A stretch of 64,000 nt of DNA from Hoeflea_A sp040932035. GTDB taxonomy: Bacteria > Pseudomonadota > Alphaproteobacteria > Rhizobiales > Rhizobiaceae. Position numbers and translations under genes: made by a program. The DNA is taken from contig NZ_JBFRBB010000002.1 of NCBI RefSeq assembly GCF_040932035.1, positions 124,001 through 188,000 on the forward strand, written 5' to 3'. The notes below the pieces were generated by a model. That model did no database searches, was not told the DNA's origin, and was given only the letters and a program-made list of their open reading frames with translations. Positions 8,516 to 15,991 of the stretch are shown piece after piece (position 1 is the first letter of the stretch; each line of letters starts with the position of its first letter).

Positions 8516-9061
8516 ATGCACAGACCCATCGCGTTTTGTAAAATTCACGGCTTCTTTCCAAACGGGATTGTCATTAAGGGCGCGGTAGATGCAGATTTTT
8601 CTGCCAACCGGGTGAGATGTCCCCAATGCGGTGGAATGTGCGAGATCATTCCAGGAAACTATATCTCTGATGGTGAGCACCTGAGTGTACTTGTCGACCC
8701 GTCGATCTCCATTGAAGCCCTGGAGGAGCTTCGTAAATTAGCTGAACGGCTTAGCCGAAGCGATATCGACATTGGTCAAGCGAAGGCCGAGGCTGAAAAG
8801 ATCAGTCGAGGCTCAGGACGGCTTTTCGACATAAAAAACTGGTCCGATGAGGCGCAAGCCATGATTGCGGTTGCGGTCATCGGTGCGATCGCAGCTGTCG
8901 CGGCGGCGAAATTCTCAAGCAAATCCGATGCGCCGGTAGTGAACATTACGAACCAAATCACTATTGAGTCGTCAGAAAATCAATCGAAAAACTCAACGTC
9001 GAAATCGACCGTACCCATACCCAAACCCAAACCAAAAGAACCCCCGAAAGGGTCCCGATAG
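8516..9061 (+). CDS. Hypothetical protein with N-terminal zinc-ribbon-like motif and a membrane helix
   Basis: A 181-residue protein of unknown function. Near the N-terminus are FCKIHGFF and RCPQCGGMC, which could bind zinc. A predicted helix-rich middle is followed by one hydrophobic segment (MIAVAVIGAIAAVAAAKF, residues ~120-137) and a Ser/Lys/Pro-rich tail (KPKPKEPPKG). The start at 8516 has GGAACGGG upstream and begins at the zinc motif. It is a rightward gene after int, outside the leftward early operon, and its bases look AT-richer than its neighbours, typical of an accessory gene. Confidence 0.6.
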   Translation: MHRPIAFCKIHGFFPNGIVIKGAVDADFSANRVRCPQCGGMCEIIPGNYISDGEHLSVLVDPSISIEALEELRKLAERLSRSDIDIGQAKAEAEKISRGSGRLFDIKNWSDEAQAMIAVAVIGAIAAVAAAKFSSKSDAPVVNITNQITIESSENQSKNSTSKSTVPIPKPKPKEPPKGSR

Positions 9062-9137
9062 GAACGCCGACGAGCAATCCCATGTAAAAGGCCCAAAAAG
9101 CGTCGCTCACCTTCCGTGATGACATGATATTAGCCTT

Positions 9138-9332
9138 TTAATCGCTCGGCGCGTTCTGCAGGAGGTTCCGCAGATCCTCGATCAGGATCACCGTCCGGTT
9201 TCCGAGTTTTCGCTTTTTCAGTTCGCCGTCGCTGATCATCTTATAGATGGTGCTGCGGCTCAGGCTGGTGATTTGCACAGCCTTCGGAATGCTCACCGCC
9301 AGCACTTCGGTGTTTTCAATTGTCTCAGTCAT
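9138..9332 (-). CDS. AlpA/MerR-type excisionase or regulator
   Basis: A 64-residue winged-helix protein with the arrangement of AlpA/Xis DNA-binding proteins: KAVQITSLSRSTIYKMISDGELKKRKLGNR. The start at 9332 overlaps the end of the DUF5131 gene by 8 bp. It is the last gene of the leftward early operon and converges toward int, as expected for a phage recombination directionality factor. Confidence 0.75.
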   Translation of the reverse strand: MTETIENTEVLAVSIPKAVQITSLSRSTIYKMISDGELKKRKLGNRTVILIEDLRNLLQNAPSD

Positions 9333-10398
9333 CGGTGGAGATCTCCGGAAATTGCTCGTAGGTCTTGCCGTCGAGCTCGTTGCCCGCGGCTGACTTGCCG
9401 GTCTTTTGCATGACAGTGGGCCTGAGCGGGAATTTGTTGAAGTTGTCCGACATCCGGCCGTCCGGCCAAACGAACATGGCGCAAGCGCCGATGGGCTCAT
9501 GAAGCAGTTTCGGCCGGTATGCGCCCCATTGCTTGAAGAACAGCGGAACGCCGGCGCTTAAGCACTGGTTGCGGATACCGCGCGGCCACATGGGATGCAT
9601 CGGCCTTGCACCCGGGCCGCTCTCTCCGCCGACAATAATCCAATCGAGGCCAGGCATTTTGAACGTCGGATTGTGTGACCAGCCGGTGAGGGCGTTCAGT
9701 ATCTGTGCGCCACCCGGATAGAGTTCCACGAGCGACAAAGGCTCCAAAAGCGGTTCGGCGCTGACGAAGCGGATCGCCGCCGGCGTGTCGAGAAGATAGG
9801 GGATGCGTTCATCGGCGCGTTTCTGATCCTCGACCGATGTGCCAAGCCAAACGTTTGCCAGAGGCCAACTCGCGTTGACGATAAGCGGTTCTTCTGGATC
9901 TCCGTACACTTCGAATAGACCAGCCGGCAGTTCGCGGTTGCAGATCTCCGCAGCCTTTTCCGCTATGTTTCCGTCGCGCTGTTCCGATGACAGGTACTCC
10001 CGCATTCGTTTCGGGCGCTTGGTCAAGACCTGGTAGATGTGACGCGGCGTCAGCGCCATGACGGCAAAGACGCGATCGAGCATGTCGTCGGTCACGCCAT
10101 CGGCGAACAGGTCGCCATGGGCGCAGACGAACACGGCGCGCGGCGCTTTCCAGTGCAGCGGCTGTGTCAGCCATTCCTCATTGAAGCGGATCTCGCCGGT
10201 CCAGACCGGGCCGGCCTTGCCCGGCTGTGTCAGGCTCTTTCGCGACGGAATGTTTTTCAGCCGCGTGCCGGCGAGGCGCATGGCGTAGCAGTTCCTGCAG
10301 CCCGGCGACTCGATCTGGCAGCCGGTGATAATGTTCCAGGTCGCGCCCTTGCCGGTGACCGGGTGGCTGCACCATTCGATTTTGGTTCCATCAGCCAT
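9325..10398 (-). CDS. Phage Gp37/Gp68-family (DUF5131) protein
   Basis: A 357-residue protein of the DUF5131 family common in phages. It opens with KIEWCSHPVTGKGATWNIITGC and has closely spaced cysteines (SPGCRNCYAMRLAGTRL), then FVCAHGDLFADGV and LTKRPKRM, and near residue 250 WIIVGGESGPGARPM, all family hallmarks. The fold is related to radical-SAM-like proteins, but no biochemical role is established. It belongs to the leftward early operon and overlaps both neighbours by 8 bp. Confidence 0.85.
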   Translation of the reverse strand: MADGTKIEWCSHPVTGKGATWNIITGCQIESPGCRNCYAMRLAGTRLKNIPSRKSLTQPGKAGPVWTGEIRFNEEWLTQPLHWKAPRAVFVCAHGDLFADGVTDDMLDRVFAVMALTPRHIYQVLTKRPKRMREYLSSEQRDGNIAEKAAEICNRELPAGLFEVYGDPEEPLIVNASWPLANVWLGTSVEDQKRADERIPYLLDTPAAIRFVSAEPLLEPLSLVELYPGGAQILNALTGWSHNPTFKMPGLDWIIVGGESGPGARPMHPMWPRGIRNQCLSAGVPLFFKQWGAYRPKLLHEPIGACAMFVWPDGRMSDNFNKFPLRPTVMQKTGKSAAGNELDGKTYEQFPEISTDD

Positions 10399-10738
10399 TG
10401 CCGTTCACCTCCGGCGACTGACGGTCTTCAAGGCAAAACTCGCAATAGATGTCGCCGTCAATGACAGCGCCGCCAAACGCCTCATTGGCCGGTTCGCCGC
10501 AACACGAACAGCCATAGGTAAGCCCTTCGCCGGAATAGAACCAATCCTCCAGCGCGATCTCGTCCTTGCCCTGCCAGTTCTTTATGAAAACAGCGTCGAC
10601 TTCGCGGTGCGCTTCCGTGTCGTTTTCCTGGCGGTATTGCGCTACTGCGTCGTCATCCGATACTGCCTGTATGGCTTTCCAACCGCATTCGCTGTCCTGT
10701 TCACCGACGGCGTACCAGTGAAGTTCTTTCTTAGTCAT
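10391..10738 (-). CDS. Small early protein with cysteine motifs
   Basis: A 115-residue acidic protein of unknown function. Two CxxC-like pairs (YGCSCCGEPANEAF and DIYCEFCLED) probably form a zinc ribbon near residues 75-105. The ATG at 10738 has AAGG upstream; an earlier in-frame ATG at 10747 is too close to its putative ribosome site. It overlaps both neighbours in the leftward operon. Confidence 0.65.
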   Translation of the reverse strand: MTKKELHWYAVGEQDSECGWKAIQAVSDDDAVAQYRQENDTEAHREVDAVFIKNWQGKDEIALEDWFYSGEGLTYGCSCCGEPANEAFGGAVIDGDIYCEFCLEDRQSPEVNGNG

Positions 10739-10925
10739 CGCCTTCATCCCTCGTCAGATGGGCGACCGGGATCGGCTCGGAAAACCCGGTGATCCTGATC
10801 ACGGTTTTGTCGCCGATGCGCCACGGGATGGATTTGACCAGGTACAGGCTGGCGGGCCGGGTGTATCGGACCTGGGCGCCGATCGGGAAGGGGGCCTTGG
10901 TGTCCTTGGGTTCGGCGTCAGTCAT
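10731..10925 (-). CDS. Hypothetical small early phage protein
   Basis: A 64-residue protein with no recognised domain. The sequence PFPIGAQVRYTRPASLYLVKSIPWRIGDKTVIRITG suggests a small beta-barrel. Start and stop overlap the neighbouring genes, which supports it as a real member of the leftward operon. Confidence 0.55.
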   Translation of the reverse strand: MTDAEPKDTKAPFPIGAQVRYTRPASLYLVKSIPWRIGDKTVIRITGFSEPIPVAHLTRDEGDD

Positions 10926-11305
10926 AAACCGCACTCCAGTATCTGAATGGAATTGGGATGGACGCGCAGAACATCTGGCCGAGAATCCAGCTTCACGAGT
11001 ACATGTGCCGTCGTTAAACCGGGATAGGCGACTTCGCCCTCCAGGCCGCTGGATGATCCTTCATTGATCAGACGCACGCGCTGTCCGATTTTCACATCAA
11101 CGCTGTAGGCGCGGCGGATATAGTCATAGCCGTCTTTGGCCGGCACGTCGCAGCGGCGAACCGTTGAAATCGACAAAAACTCACGGAAGGTGCAGTCATA
11201 GCATTCCGTGAAATCTCGCCAGGCATCGGCCCTGGCTGCGCTTGCCGAGACTGCGGATTTGCAAACCGGCGGGAAGCCGTTGACTTTGACTTCATAGGTT
11301 TTCAT
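10922..11305 (-). CDS. Hypothetical early phage protein with KOW-like C-terminus
   Basis: A 127-residue protein not recognised as a whole. The C-terminal third (VKIGQRVRLINEGSSSGLEG) looks like a KOW/SH3-type barrel; the N-terminal part has CYDCTF. It overlaps its neighbours at both ends by a few bases in the leftward operon. Confidence 0.6.
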   Translation of the reverse strand: MKTYEVKVNGFPPVCKSAVSASAARADAWRDFTECYDCTFREFLSISTVRRCDVPAKDGYDYIRRAYSVDVKIGQRVRLINEGSSSGLEGEVAYPGLTTAHVLVKLDSRPDVLRVHPNSIQILECGL

Positions 11306-11675
11306 CGATCTCTCCTATGTCCCTGTTGGCGATTTCGAGCAGCACGTCGGCGTGGCACGGTTCGCCCGGCTTGCACCAGCACGCGAGGTTCTTGCCGCGC
11401 AGCTGCTGGTAGGTCTTGACCTGCAGCGCCACTTCCCGTGCCGTGAAACGGCGATAGAGCCGCACGGCATGTTCAGCGTCGCCGACGACGCCGGAGATCT
11501 GCCCTCCGCCCGGCGTCATCTTGTCCCTGACGAATTCCCGGCCGATCACGAACGGGTTTCCCCAGGGGCCGGGCCGGGCGACGCTGACCGCCGGCAGGCC
11601 GTTGATGGCGCGGCTGCGGGCCTGCAGATCGAAGCCGCGCCGGCGGGACAGCTGAATGCGGACGGGTTTGGTCAT
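11292..11675 (-). CDS. DUF4326-domain protein
   Basis: A 127-residue protein with the DUF4326 pattern: VSVARPGPWGNPFVIG in the first third and LACWCKPGEPCHADVLLEIA near the end. The family is common in phages and mobile elements, with a metal-binding-like CWC...CH motif but no assigned activity. It lies in the leftward early operon, 14-bp overlap with the next gene and immediately adjacent to the 57-residue gene behind it. Confidence 0.8.
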   Translation of the reverse strand: MTKPVRIQLSRRRGFDLQARSRAINGLPAVSVARPGPWGNPFVIGREFVRDKMTPGGGQISGVVGDAEHAVRLYRRFTAREVALQVKTYQQLRGKNLACWCKPGEPCHADVLLEIANRDIGEIDENL

Positions 11676-11849
11676 CTATTTCGCCTGGACCAGCTCGAGC
11701 TGTTCGATCAGATAGTCGGCCTGCCTGTCCGGCACGTCTTCGCCGTATGGATCTTCGAAGGCTTCCGGATCGGCCTTGTCGGCCTCGAGCCAGTTCCGGA
11801 AAGCTTTGACCAGCTCGGATCGGGTGAAGAAGTGGATTTCCTCGATCAT
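11676..11849 (-). CDS. Hypothetical 57-residue acidic early protein
   Basis: The frame begins MIEEIHFFTRSELVKAF and ends EQLELVQAK. It fills the gap between two operon genes exactly, with its stop abutting the DUF4326 start. It has an amphipathic helix-rich, acidic composition and no recognised domain. Confidence 0.55.
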   Translation of the reverse strand: MIEEIHFFTRSELVKAFRNWLEADKADPEAFEDPYGEDVPDRQADYLIEQLELVQAK

Positions 11850-11852
11850 CGG

Positions 11853-12236
11853 TCATACCTCCCGGGCCGCAAGCATGGTGAGGCGGTTTTGAACCGAATG
11901 GGGCGAGCGCGGCCAGCCGAAACGCTCGGTGCATTTCCGTGCGATTTCAATCAGGCTGGCGTTGGCGATGCGCAGCGCGGTGATGAACTCGTCTTCTTCC
12001 GGCGGGTAGTGGTAGACCATTTTGCCGCCTCGGCAATAGGGTTTCAGGCCCTTGTCCTTTGGCGCCCTTAGCCCGCTTCGATACATAAACCAAAGCACCG
12101 TGGACGGATGCTTTTCGATCTCGCGGGCAATGCGTGTACTCGCCCAGCCGCGCTCGGCGAGCTCATGAATGCGTTCGTGGTCCGCGTCCGTTAGTCCGCC
12201 AGGGCGAACCAGATGGTCCAGTTTCTTCTTTGTCAT
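11853..12236 (-). CDS. Helix-turn-helix early phage protein
   Basis: A 127-residue putative DNA-binding protein. The first half has a resolvase-like HTH (ADHERIHELAERGWASTRIA then KHPSTVLWFMYRSGL), and the second half has a second HTH-like stretch (EEDEFITALRIANASLIEIA). The start at 12236 overlaps the preceding stop as TGATGA. It could be a regulator within the early operon; the target is unknown. Confidence 0.65.
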   Translation of the reverse strand: MTKKKLDHLVRPGGLTDADHERIHELAERGWASTRIAREIEKHPSTVLWFMYRSGLRAPKDKGLKPYCRGGKMVYHYPPEEDEFITALRIANASLIEIARKCTERFGWPRSPHSVQNRLTMLAAREV

Positions 12237-12397
12237 CAATTCCGCTCCTGTTCCGCCCCAGTGTCGCAGTCCGGGCAGGGCTTCGTTTCGCCTGGACATT
12301 CCTTCATCGGCACCGCCGGGCATTCGCACCTCGGCCAGAATGGGCAGTGCCAGATCCTGCCGGCGCCCTCGCAGGTTTTGCAGCGCGGTTTTCTCAT
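12236..12397 (-). CDS. Cysteine-rich 53-residue zinc-ribbon-like protein
   Basis: A short frame beginning MRKPRCKTCEGAGRIWHC and containing eight cysteines in total, including CKTC, CEC and CPDC. This is the composition of a DnaJ-type or treble-clef zinc ribbon. It overlaps the upstream gene stop by 4 bp and the downstream start by 1 bp, and so fits the operon. Confidence 0.6.
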   Translation of the reverse strand: MRKPRCKTCEGAGRIWHCPFWPRCECPAVPMKECPGETKPCPDCDTGAEQERN

Positions 12398-13035
12398 AGG
12401 TCGCGCTGCCACAGTTCAAATTCGGTCAGATGCTTAAGCCAGCGGCCAGCGGCGTTGAGGTCCGCCTTGGACCGGATCTTCACCGCCTTCCGCTGTGCTT
12501 CTCTGACGGCATCGGGATCCGCGCCCTCGGCCAGGCCGTGGTGTTCTTCGAGGAACCGCCGGTATGCCGGGCGGTCGCACATCATTGCGGCTTGCGCGGC
12601 ATAGTCTTTGGGCTTTTCGCTCACGGCCGCACCGGCGCTGTCGCGCCTGGCCTGCGCGGGCGCGGCGGAAAAGTCCGGCGGCGACCGGTCGGTCGCGTTA
12701 CCTTTCAAACGACGGATCTCGGCGCAAGCTTCTGCGAACAGATTGAGCATGTCGCCCAGGTCGTCGCGGTACCGCGCCAGCTGCTCGACCTGGTCGGGCG
12801 GGACATCGGCGGCGAACGTCGCCATGATTTCCCTCTGCCCGGTGGCCGGGTCGGTAAATTCAAGGGTCGGCCCGCCACTGTAGACAAACGAGATTTCCGC
12901 CGCCGCCTCATAGCGTGCCCGGATGCCGGCGAGCCGCTGTTGCCGTTGCCGGCGTGGACTCTGTGTCATCAGGTGTTCGTGGAGTTGGGGGCTGGCGAGG
13001 GTTTCCCGCTGTTGCTGGCGGTGGGCGGCTGTCAT
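12394..13035 (-). CDS. Hypothetical early phage protein carrying an in-frame structured repeat
   Basis: A 213-residue protein of unknown function. The N-terminal part is basic (QSPRRQRQQRLAGIRARYEA), the middle has a helix (LARYRDDLGDMLNLFAEACA), and the C-terminal part resembles a short helical phage domain (RPAYRRFLEEHHGLAEG). Residues ~113-139 (DRSPPDFSAAPAQARRDS) are encoded by copy A of the 78-bp repeat, so they are probably a tolerated insertion. The start at 13035 overlaps the previous stop; longer in-frame extensions would overlap two upstream genes. Confidence 0.6.
   Translation of the reverse strand: MTAAHRQQQRETLASPQLHEHLMTQSPRRQRQQRLAGIRARYEAAAEISFVYSGGPTLEFTDPATGQREIMATFAADVPPDQVEQLARYRDDLGDMLNLFAEACAEIRRLKGNATDRSPPDFSAAPAQARRDSAGAAVSEKPKDYAAQAAMMCDRPAYRRFLEEHHGLAEGADPDAVREAQRKAVKIRSKADLNAAGRWLKHLTEFELWQRDL
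12619..12697 (+). repeat. Three-hairpin structured repeat, copy A
   Basis: Begins CGCTCACGGCCG. Hairpin I is GGCGC-TGTC-GCGCC (12634-12647); hairpin II is centred on GAAAAGTC (12668-12675) with one mismatch; hairpin III is GCGACC-GGTC-GGTCGC (12681-12696). It lies antisense inside the coding region of the leftward gene 12394-13035 and stays in frame. Confidence 0.75.
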
Positions 13036-13244
13036 CTGGCCGGCCTCACCGCCGCTTCGATCTGTGCCGTGAGCTCGATCAGGTGCTCGCGGATATCCGA
13101 TTCGTAGTCGGGCATTTCGCCGAGGTATTGCGGCGGATAAACAACCCAACAAAGCCAGGCGCTGATTTTCAGATCTATAAGCCGAGCGGCGACTGCCGCC
13201 TGCTGCAGCGCTTCTCTGGATATGCGGGCGCTCGCGGCGCTCAT
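13032..13244 (-). CDS. Hypothetical 70-residue early phage protein
   Basis: Helical protein starting MSAASARISREALQQAAVAA and containing LCWVVYPPQYLGEMPDYESD. No known domain. It overlaps both neighbours by 4 bp in the leftward operon, which is the main support. Confidence 0.55.
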   Translation of the reverse strand: MSAASARISREALQQAAVAARLIDLKISAWLCWVVYPPQYLGEMPDYESDIREHLIELTAQIEAAVRPAR

Positions 13245-13450
13245 GGATTTTTCTTCCTGGCGGCGAGCATCGCGTCGGCGATCTTGTAGCTGGCAGTGGC
13301 GACCGCTTCGGTGCAATCGCCAATGCCGCCTTGCTCGAGCACATGCGAAAGGATCGGATCCAGGGCTGTCAGGGCAAATTCATCGCGCAGTGTCATATTG
13401 TCCGCGACATAACCGATCTGCGGCAACTTGGTTTTGTTTAACCCGCTCAT
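13241..13450 (-). CDS. Hypothetical 69-residue early phage protein
   Basis: Starts MSGLNKTKLPQIGYVADNMT and is predicted helical. No recognised domain. ATGA-type overlaps on both sides place it in the leftward early operon. Confidence 0.55.
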   Translation of the reverse strand: MSGLNKTKLPQIGYVADNMTLRDEFALTALDPILSHVLEQGGIGDCTEAVATASYKIADAMLAARKKNP

Positions 13451-13602
13451 ACCGGCTTCGCCCCGTAGAGCAGGACCTCGAGCCGCGGCCAGCCGTCGAC
13501 CAGGCCAAGCACCGCGAAGAAGCCGATCGTCATGATGGCGGCGAGGAGCACAGACGATATGGCGATGGCGTGCCAGTCGTGTTGATGAACCGGCGCGCTC
13601 AT
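13447..13602 (-). CDS. Small single-span membrane protein (51 residues)
   Basis: The frame begins MSAPVHQHDWHAIAISSVLL and has one hydrophobic segment of about 22 residues (IAISSVLLAAIMTIGFFAVLGL). It overlaps the previous and next genes by 4 bp each, so it is translationally coupled in the leftward operon. Role unknown. Confidence 0.6.
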   Translation of the reverse strand: MSAPVHQHDWHAIAISSVLLAAIMTIGFFAVLGLVDGWPRLEVLLYGAKPV

Positions 13603-13790
13603 TTGGCTAGCTCCGCCTTGCGTTTGCGGATCAGCCCGAGCGTTTCGTCGCCGAGCCTGTCGGCCCAGGCGTCGAACGCGGCGTCCTGTTCCTTGGCCTC
13701 GGCCAGGTCGCCGCGCTTGCGGGCGGTATCGGCCAGCACGCCGGCAAGGGCGGCGCCTTCGATGCAGCGGCGGATTTCAGGTGTCAGCAT
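13599..13790 (-). CDS. Hypothetical 63-residue early phage protein
   Basis: Alpha-helical, alanine- and charge-rich (LADTARKRGDLAEAKEQDAA). GAGGA precedes the ATG at a good distance. It is the first of the tightly overlapping leftward genes, preceded by a strong hairpin at 13812-13842. Confidence 0.55.
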   Translation of the reverse strand: MLTPEIRRCIEGAALAGVLADTARKRGDLAEAKEQDAAFDAWADRLGDETLGLIRKRKAELAK

Positions 13791-13811
13791 GGCTGTTTTC
13801 CTCGTATCTGG

Positions 13812-13842
13812 CCGGCCCGCCGGGGAGGTGACGGCGGGCCGG
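13812..13842 (-). promoter_or_regulatory. Strong hairpin in the leader between the first and second leftward early genes
   Basis: A perfect 10-bp stem (CCGGCCCGCC / GGCGGGCCGG) with an 11-nt loop lies 22 bp upstream of the 13790 start and 40 bp after the preceding gene. No T-run follows on the minus strand, so an RNA-processing, stabilising or attenuation role is more likely than termination. Confidence 0.5.
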
Positions 13843-13882
13843 GTCGGGCGGCTGCAGACCGAAGCGCCGCCCTGGGGGGACC

Positions 13883-14104
13883 TCAGGCGGCTTTGCCGTC
13901 GATGTGCTTGACGAATGATTTTTCGGCCAGGCGGCGGGCCTTCCCGCCGTGCTCGGCGATTTCTTCCGCCTTGAAGCCCTCGCGCAGCAGGTCGCGCTCG
14001 GTCGCATCTCCCTTGGAGCTGTAAAGCTCGAGCATGATTTCGGACATGGTGCGGGGAAGGGTGTGGTCGCGCCTGGCGCGGGTAATTCTGACGGTATTCA
14101 TCAT
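13883..14104 (-). CDS. First gene of the leftward early operon, hypothetical
   Basis: A 73-residue basic protein starting MMNTVRITRARRDHTLPRTM. It has no recognised domain; its position immediately downstream of the left promoter is that of lambda N, but no antiterminator similarity can be claimed. A ribosome site (GGAGAGG) precedes the first of two adjacent ATG codons. The leader from the predicted left-promoter start is about 20 nt. Confidence 0.6.
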   Translation of the reverse strand: MMNTVRITRARRDHTLPRTMSEIMLELYSSKGDATERDLLREGFKAEEIAEHGGKARRLAEKSFVKHIDGKAA

Positions 14105-14129
14105 ATCCTCTCCGTTGCGGATGAGAATA

Positions 14130-14158
14130 ATATGACGAAAAACGTCAATCGTTGTCAA
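14130..14158 (-). promoter_or_regulatory. Left early promoter (PL-like)
   Basis: On the minus strand TTGACA (14153-14158) is followed after 17 bp by TCATAT (14130-14135). Operator OL1 lies between and over the -10 box. The geometry is the same as that of the right promoter at 16683-16711. Confidence 0.7.
14133..14147. promoter_or_regulatory. Repressor operator OL1 (TGACG-N5-CGTCA)
   Basis: TGACGAAAAACGTCA is an inverted repeat with perfect 5-bp arms, overlapping the left promoter -10 by 3 bp. It differs at one base from the two right operators. Confidence 0.75.
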
Positions 14159-14167
14159 TTGAGAAAT

Positions 14168-14182
14168 TGACGAATTGCGTCA
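14168..14182. promoter_or_regulatory. Repressor operator OL2 (TGACG-N5-CGTCA)
   Basis: TGACGAATTGCGTCA lies upstream of the left -35, 35 bp centre-to-centre from OL1. An additional inverted repeat GTCAATT / AATTGAC (14154-14171) sits between the two. Confidence 0.65.
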
Positions 14183-14242
14183 TGTTGGAAATTTCGCAGT
14201 GATTGTAGAATGTTGGCGACTTCAATCAGAGGGTTGGAAGTG

Positions 14243-14908
14243 ATGCGGGTCGCGGTCTCAGCTTGTATTCTTCTATTTGCACTGTCAGATTTCGCTGTTT
14301 CTCAGAGCCAAATGGAAATGGCGGCAAAACGTTGCGCCAAGCTGGACGATGCTGGGTCGCGATTGACTTGTTACGATGGCCTTTTCAAGTCCAAAAGTTC
14401 GAAAGCGCCACTTGCAAATAAAACGGAGACGACATCTGTACAGGCAGTGGCAGAGCCGCCGATTGGCTGGAAACTATCAAAGCAACGCTCGAGCATGGAT
14501 GACAGCATTGGCGTGTTTCTGGATCTCTATTCGATAACCTCGATCCCAAAAAAATTTGGAAGCGGGCAACAATATGCACGTTTGACGATCCGATGCCACG
14601 AGAATACGACCGCTTTGATGATTGGTCTTGGTGATCATTTTCTTGCAGATATCGGCGACTATGGCATCGTTCGCTACAGGATCGATAAACAACCTGCAAA
14701 GGCAAATGAATTTGCCGAATCGACGGACAATACGTTTCTTGGCCTTTGGAAAGGGCGCAGAGCGATTCCGTTCATAAAAACCCTGTTTAACGCCAATCGA
14801 TTTACCGTCCGGATTGTTCCTTTTAACGAATCATCACTGGAAACGTCATTTGACATCCGCGGATTGGATGAAGCCATCAAGCCGCTAAGGAAGGCATGTG
14901 GATGGTAG
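14243..14908 (+). CDS. VasI-like (type VI secretion-associated family) exported accessory protein
   Basis: A 221-residue secreted protein. Residues 1-21 form a signal peptide (VAVSACILLFALSDFAVSQ). The mature N-terminus has RCAKLDDAGSRLTCYDGLF, the Cys-containing opening of the VasI/EvfG family, followed by a domain beginning GWKLSKQRSSMDDS. Family members are found beside T6SS genes but also as stand-alone prophage cargo; nothing here indicates a T6SS. The start at 14243 has GGTTGGAAG upstream. It is rightward from the OL region, convergent with DUF2806, so a lysogeny-expressed moron is plausible. Confidence 0.65.
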   Translation: MRVAVSACILLFALSDFAVSQSQMEMAAKRCAKLDDAGSRLTCYDGLFKSKSSKAPLANKTETTSVQAVAEPPIGWKLSKQRSSMDDSIGVFLDLYSITSIPKKFGSGQQYARLTIRCHENTTALMIGLGDHFLADIGDYGIVRYRIDKQPAKANEFAESTDNTFLGLWKGRRAIPFIKTLFNANRFTVRIVPFNESSLETSFDIRGLDEAIKPLRKACGW

Positions 14909-14971
14909 ATTCTGTCAGCAGTTGTGTGGTTGATTGCTTTTGATTGAGATGGCTGTAGTACGTGCCCAAAT

Positions 14972-15967
14972 TTAAGTACCAATTTTTGAGTCAGGAATAT
15001 ATCTAAATCCGCTGTCGAGCCCTTCTTCCACCACCGTACCGAGTTCAAAAATTAATCCCTTTGCTTCAAGTGATTTACCAAGTAGTTGAAGAGCTTCTTC
15101 CCTATGTCGACGGGCAGTCAGACTGAGCAATTCAGAACCTGTTTTTGTAAGAGCGTATATACCGAGATTTAGCTCTGTAATGGAAGAATTCGAGAAAACG
15201 ATAAGCACCCTGTGGCCAGCTTTAAAGATAATCGGTTCGGTTTTATTGTCGGGAAACTGAATTGAGAGGGATAGTTTGTTGAGGTTCAGCAATCCAGCGT
15301 CATTGAGTTGTTTCATCAAAAGAAATGGTATTTGATGTGTTTCGGTCGCCCAGTCGTTTGGATTGACAATGAAACTCTCTTGTTCGGTATGAACAACGTA
15401 ACTCGAGATATATTCTAGAGCCTCTGCATCTTCGGTTGAGATGGATCTGAGCGTTTCCAACGTTCGCAGGGAATAAGATTTGGGTCGCTTGATTTCACCG
15501 GCTAGTACTTTACCCCATAGTTTCTGTATTTCCTCGGAGTTAGCAGAAGCCGCGTATTCAAAGAACCGATACGTCCAATCCGCATCTGGTTTTTCATCCG
15601 GGACGTCAGATTCGTCTTCCAGTTCTGCTGCTGCAGCTGCTATAACTCGCTCGTGATTAGCCTGGCGTCGGCTTTCGATGTGTGCGGTGCTCAGTTTGGC
15701 CCGATCATCCAATGTCTTATGTGAGGGTACTTGGCCCGGCGAATCACCAAATTTGGAAATTACTATTCCATCCTTGTCATACTCTATTTTTGCGGATTGT
15801 GAGTTGTCTGCAATTGCCTTTGAGAGCTTTTGAATTTTGTAAGCATCAGCGTCAGCGATTCGCTTACTGATGTATGGTTTGACCCAAGCGCCAATGCCTT
15901 CAGATGTGACTTCTATCAGTCGAGTCAATGGCTGACTCAATCCTGTAAGGTCTTTGATTTCAACCAT
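14972..15967 (-). CDS. DUF2806-family protein in the repressor operon
   Basis: A 331-residue soluble protein of the DUF2806 family, recognised from its helical N-terminus (GLSQPLTRLIEVTSEGIGAW) and central block (YAASANSEEIQKLWGKVLAG) followed by LRTLETLRSISTEDAEALEY. No activity is established. It starts 24 bp after the repressor stop on the same strand, so it should be expressed in the lysogen from the repressor promoter. The bases look AT-richer than flanking phage genes. By position it is a candidate exclusion or abortive-infection gene. Confidence 0.75.
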   Translation of the reverse strand: MVEIKDLTGLSQPLTRLIEVTSEGIGAWVKPYISKRIADADAYKIQKLSKAIADNSQSAKIEYDKDGIVISKFGDSPGQVPSHKTLDDRAKLSTAHIESRRQANHERVIAAAAAELEDESDVPDEKPDADWTYRFFEYAASANSEEIQKLWGKVLAGEIKRPKSYSLRTLETLRSISTEDAEALEYISSYVVHTEQESFIVNPNDWATETHQIPFLLMKQLNDAGLLNLNKLSLSIQFPDNKTEPIIFKAGHRVLIVFSNSSITELNLGIYALTKTGSELLSLTARRHREEALQLLGKSLEAKGLIFELGTVVEEGLDSGFRYIPDSKIGT

Positions 15968-15991
15968 CTTAAGATCCGATTTATCCCTGGT

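Noticed and set aside
14243..14908. A type VI secretion locus
   Set aside because: Only one VasI-like gene is present; no Tss components occur anywhere in the window.
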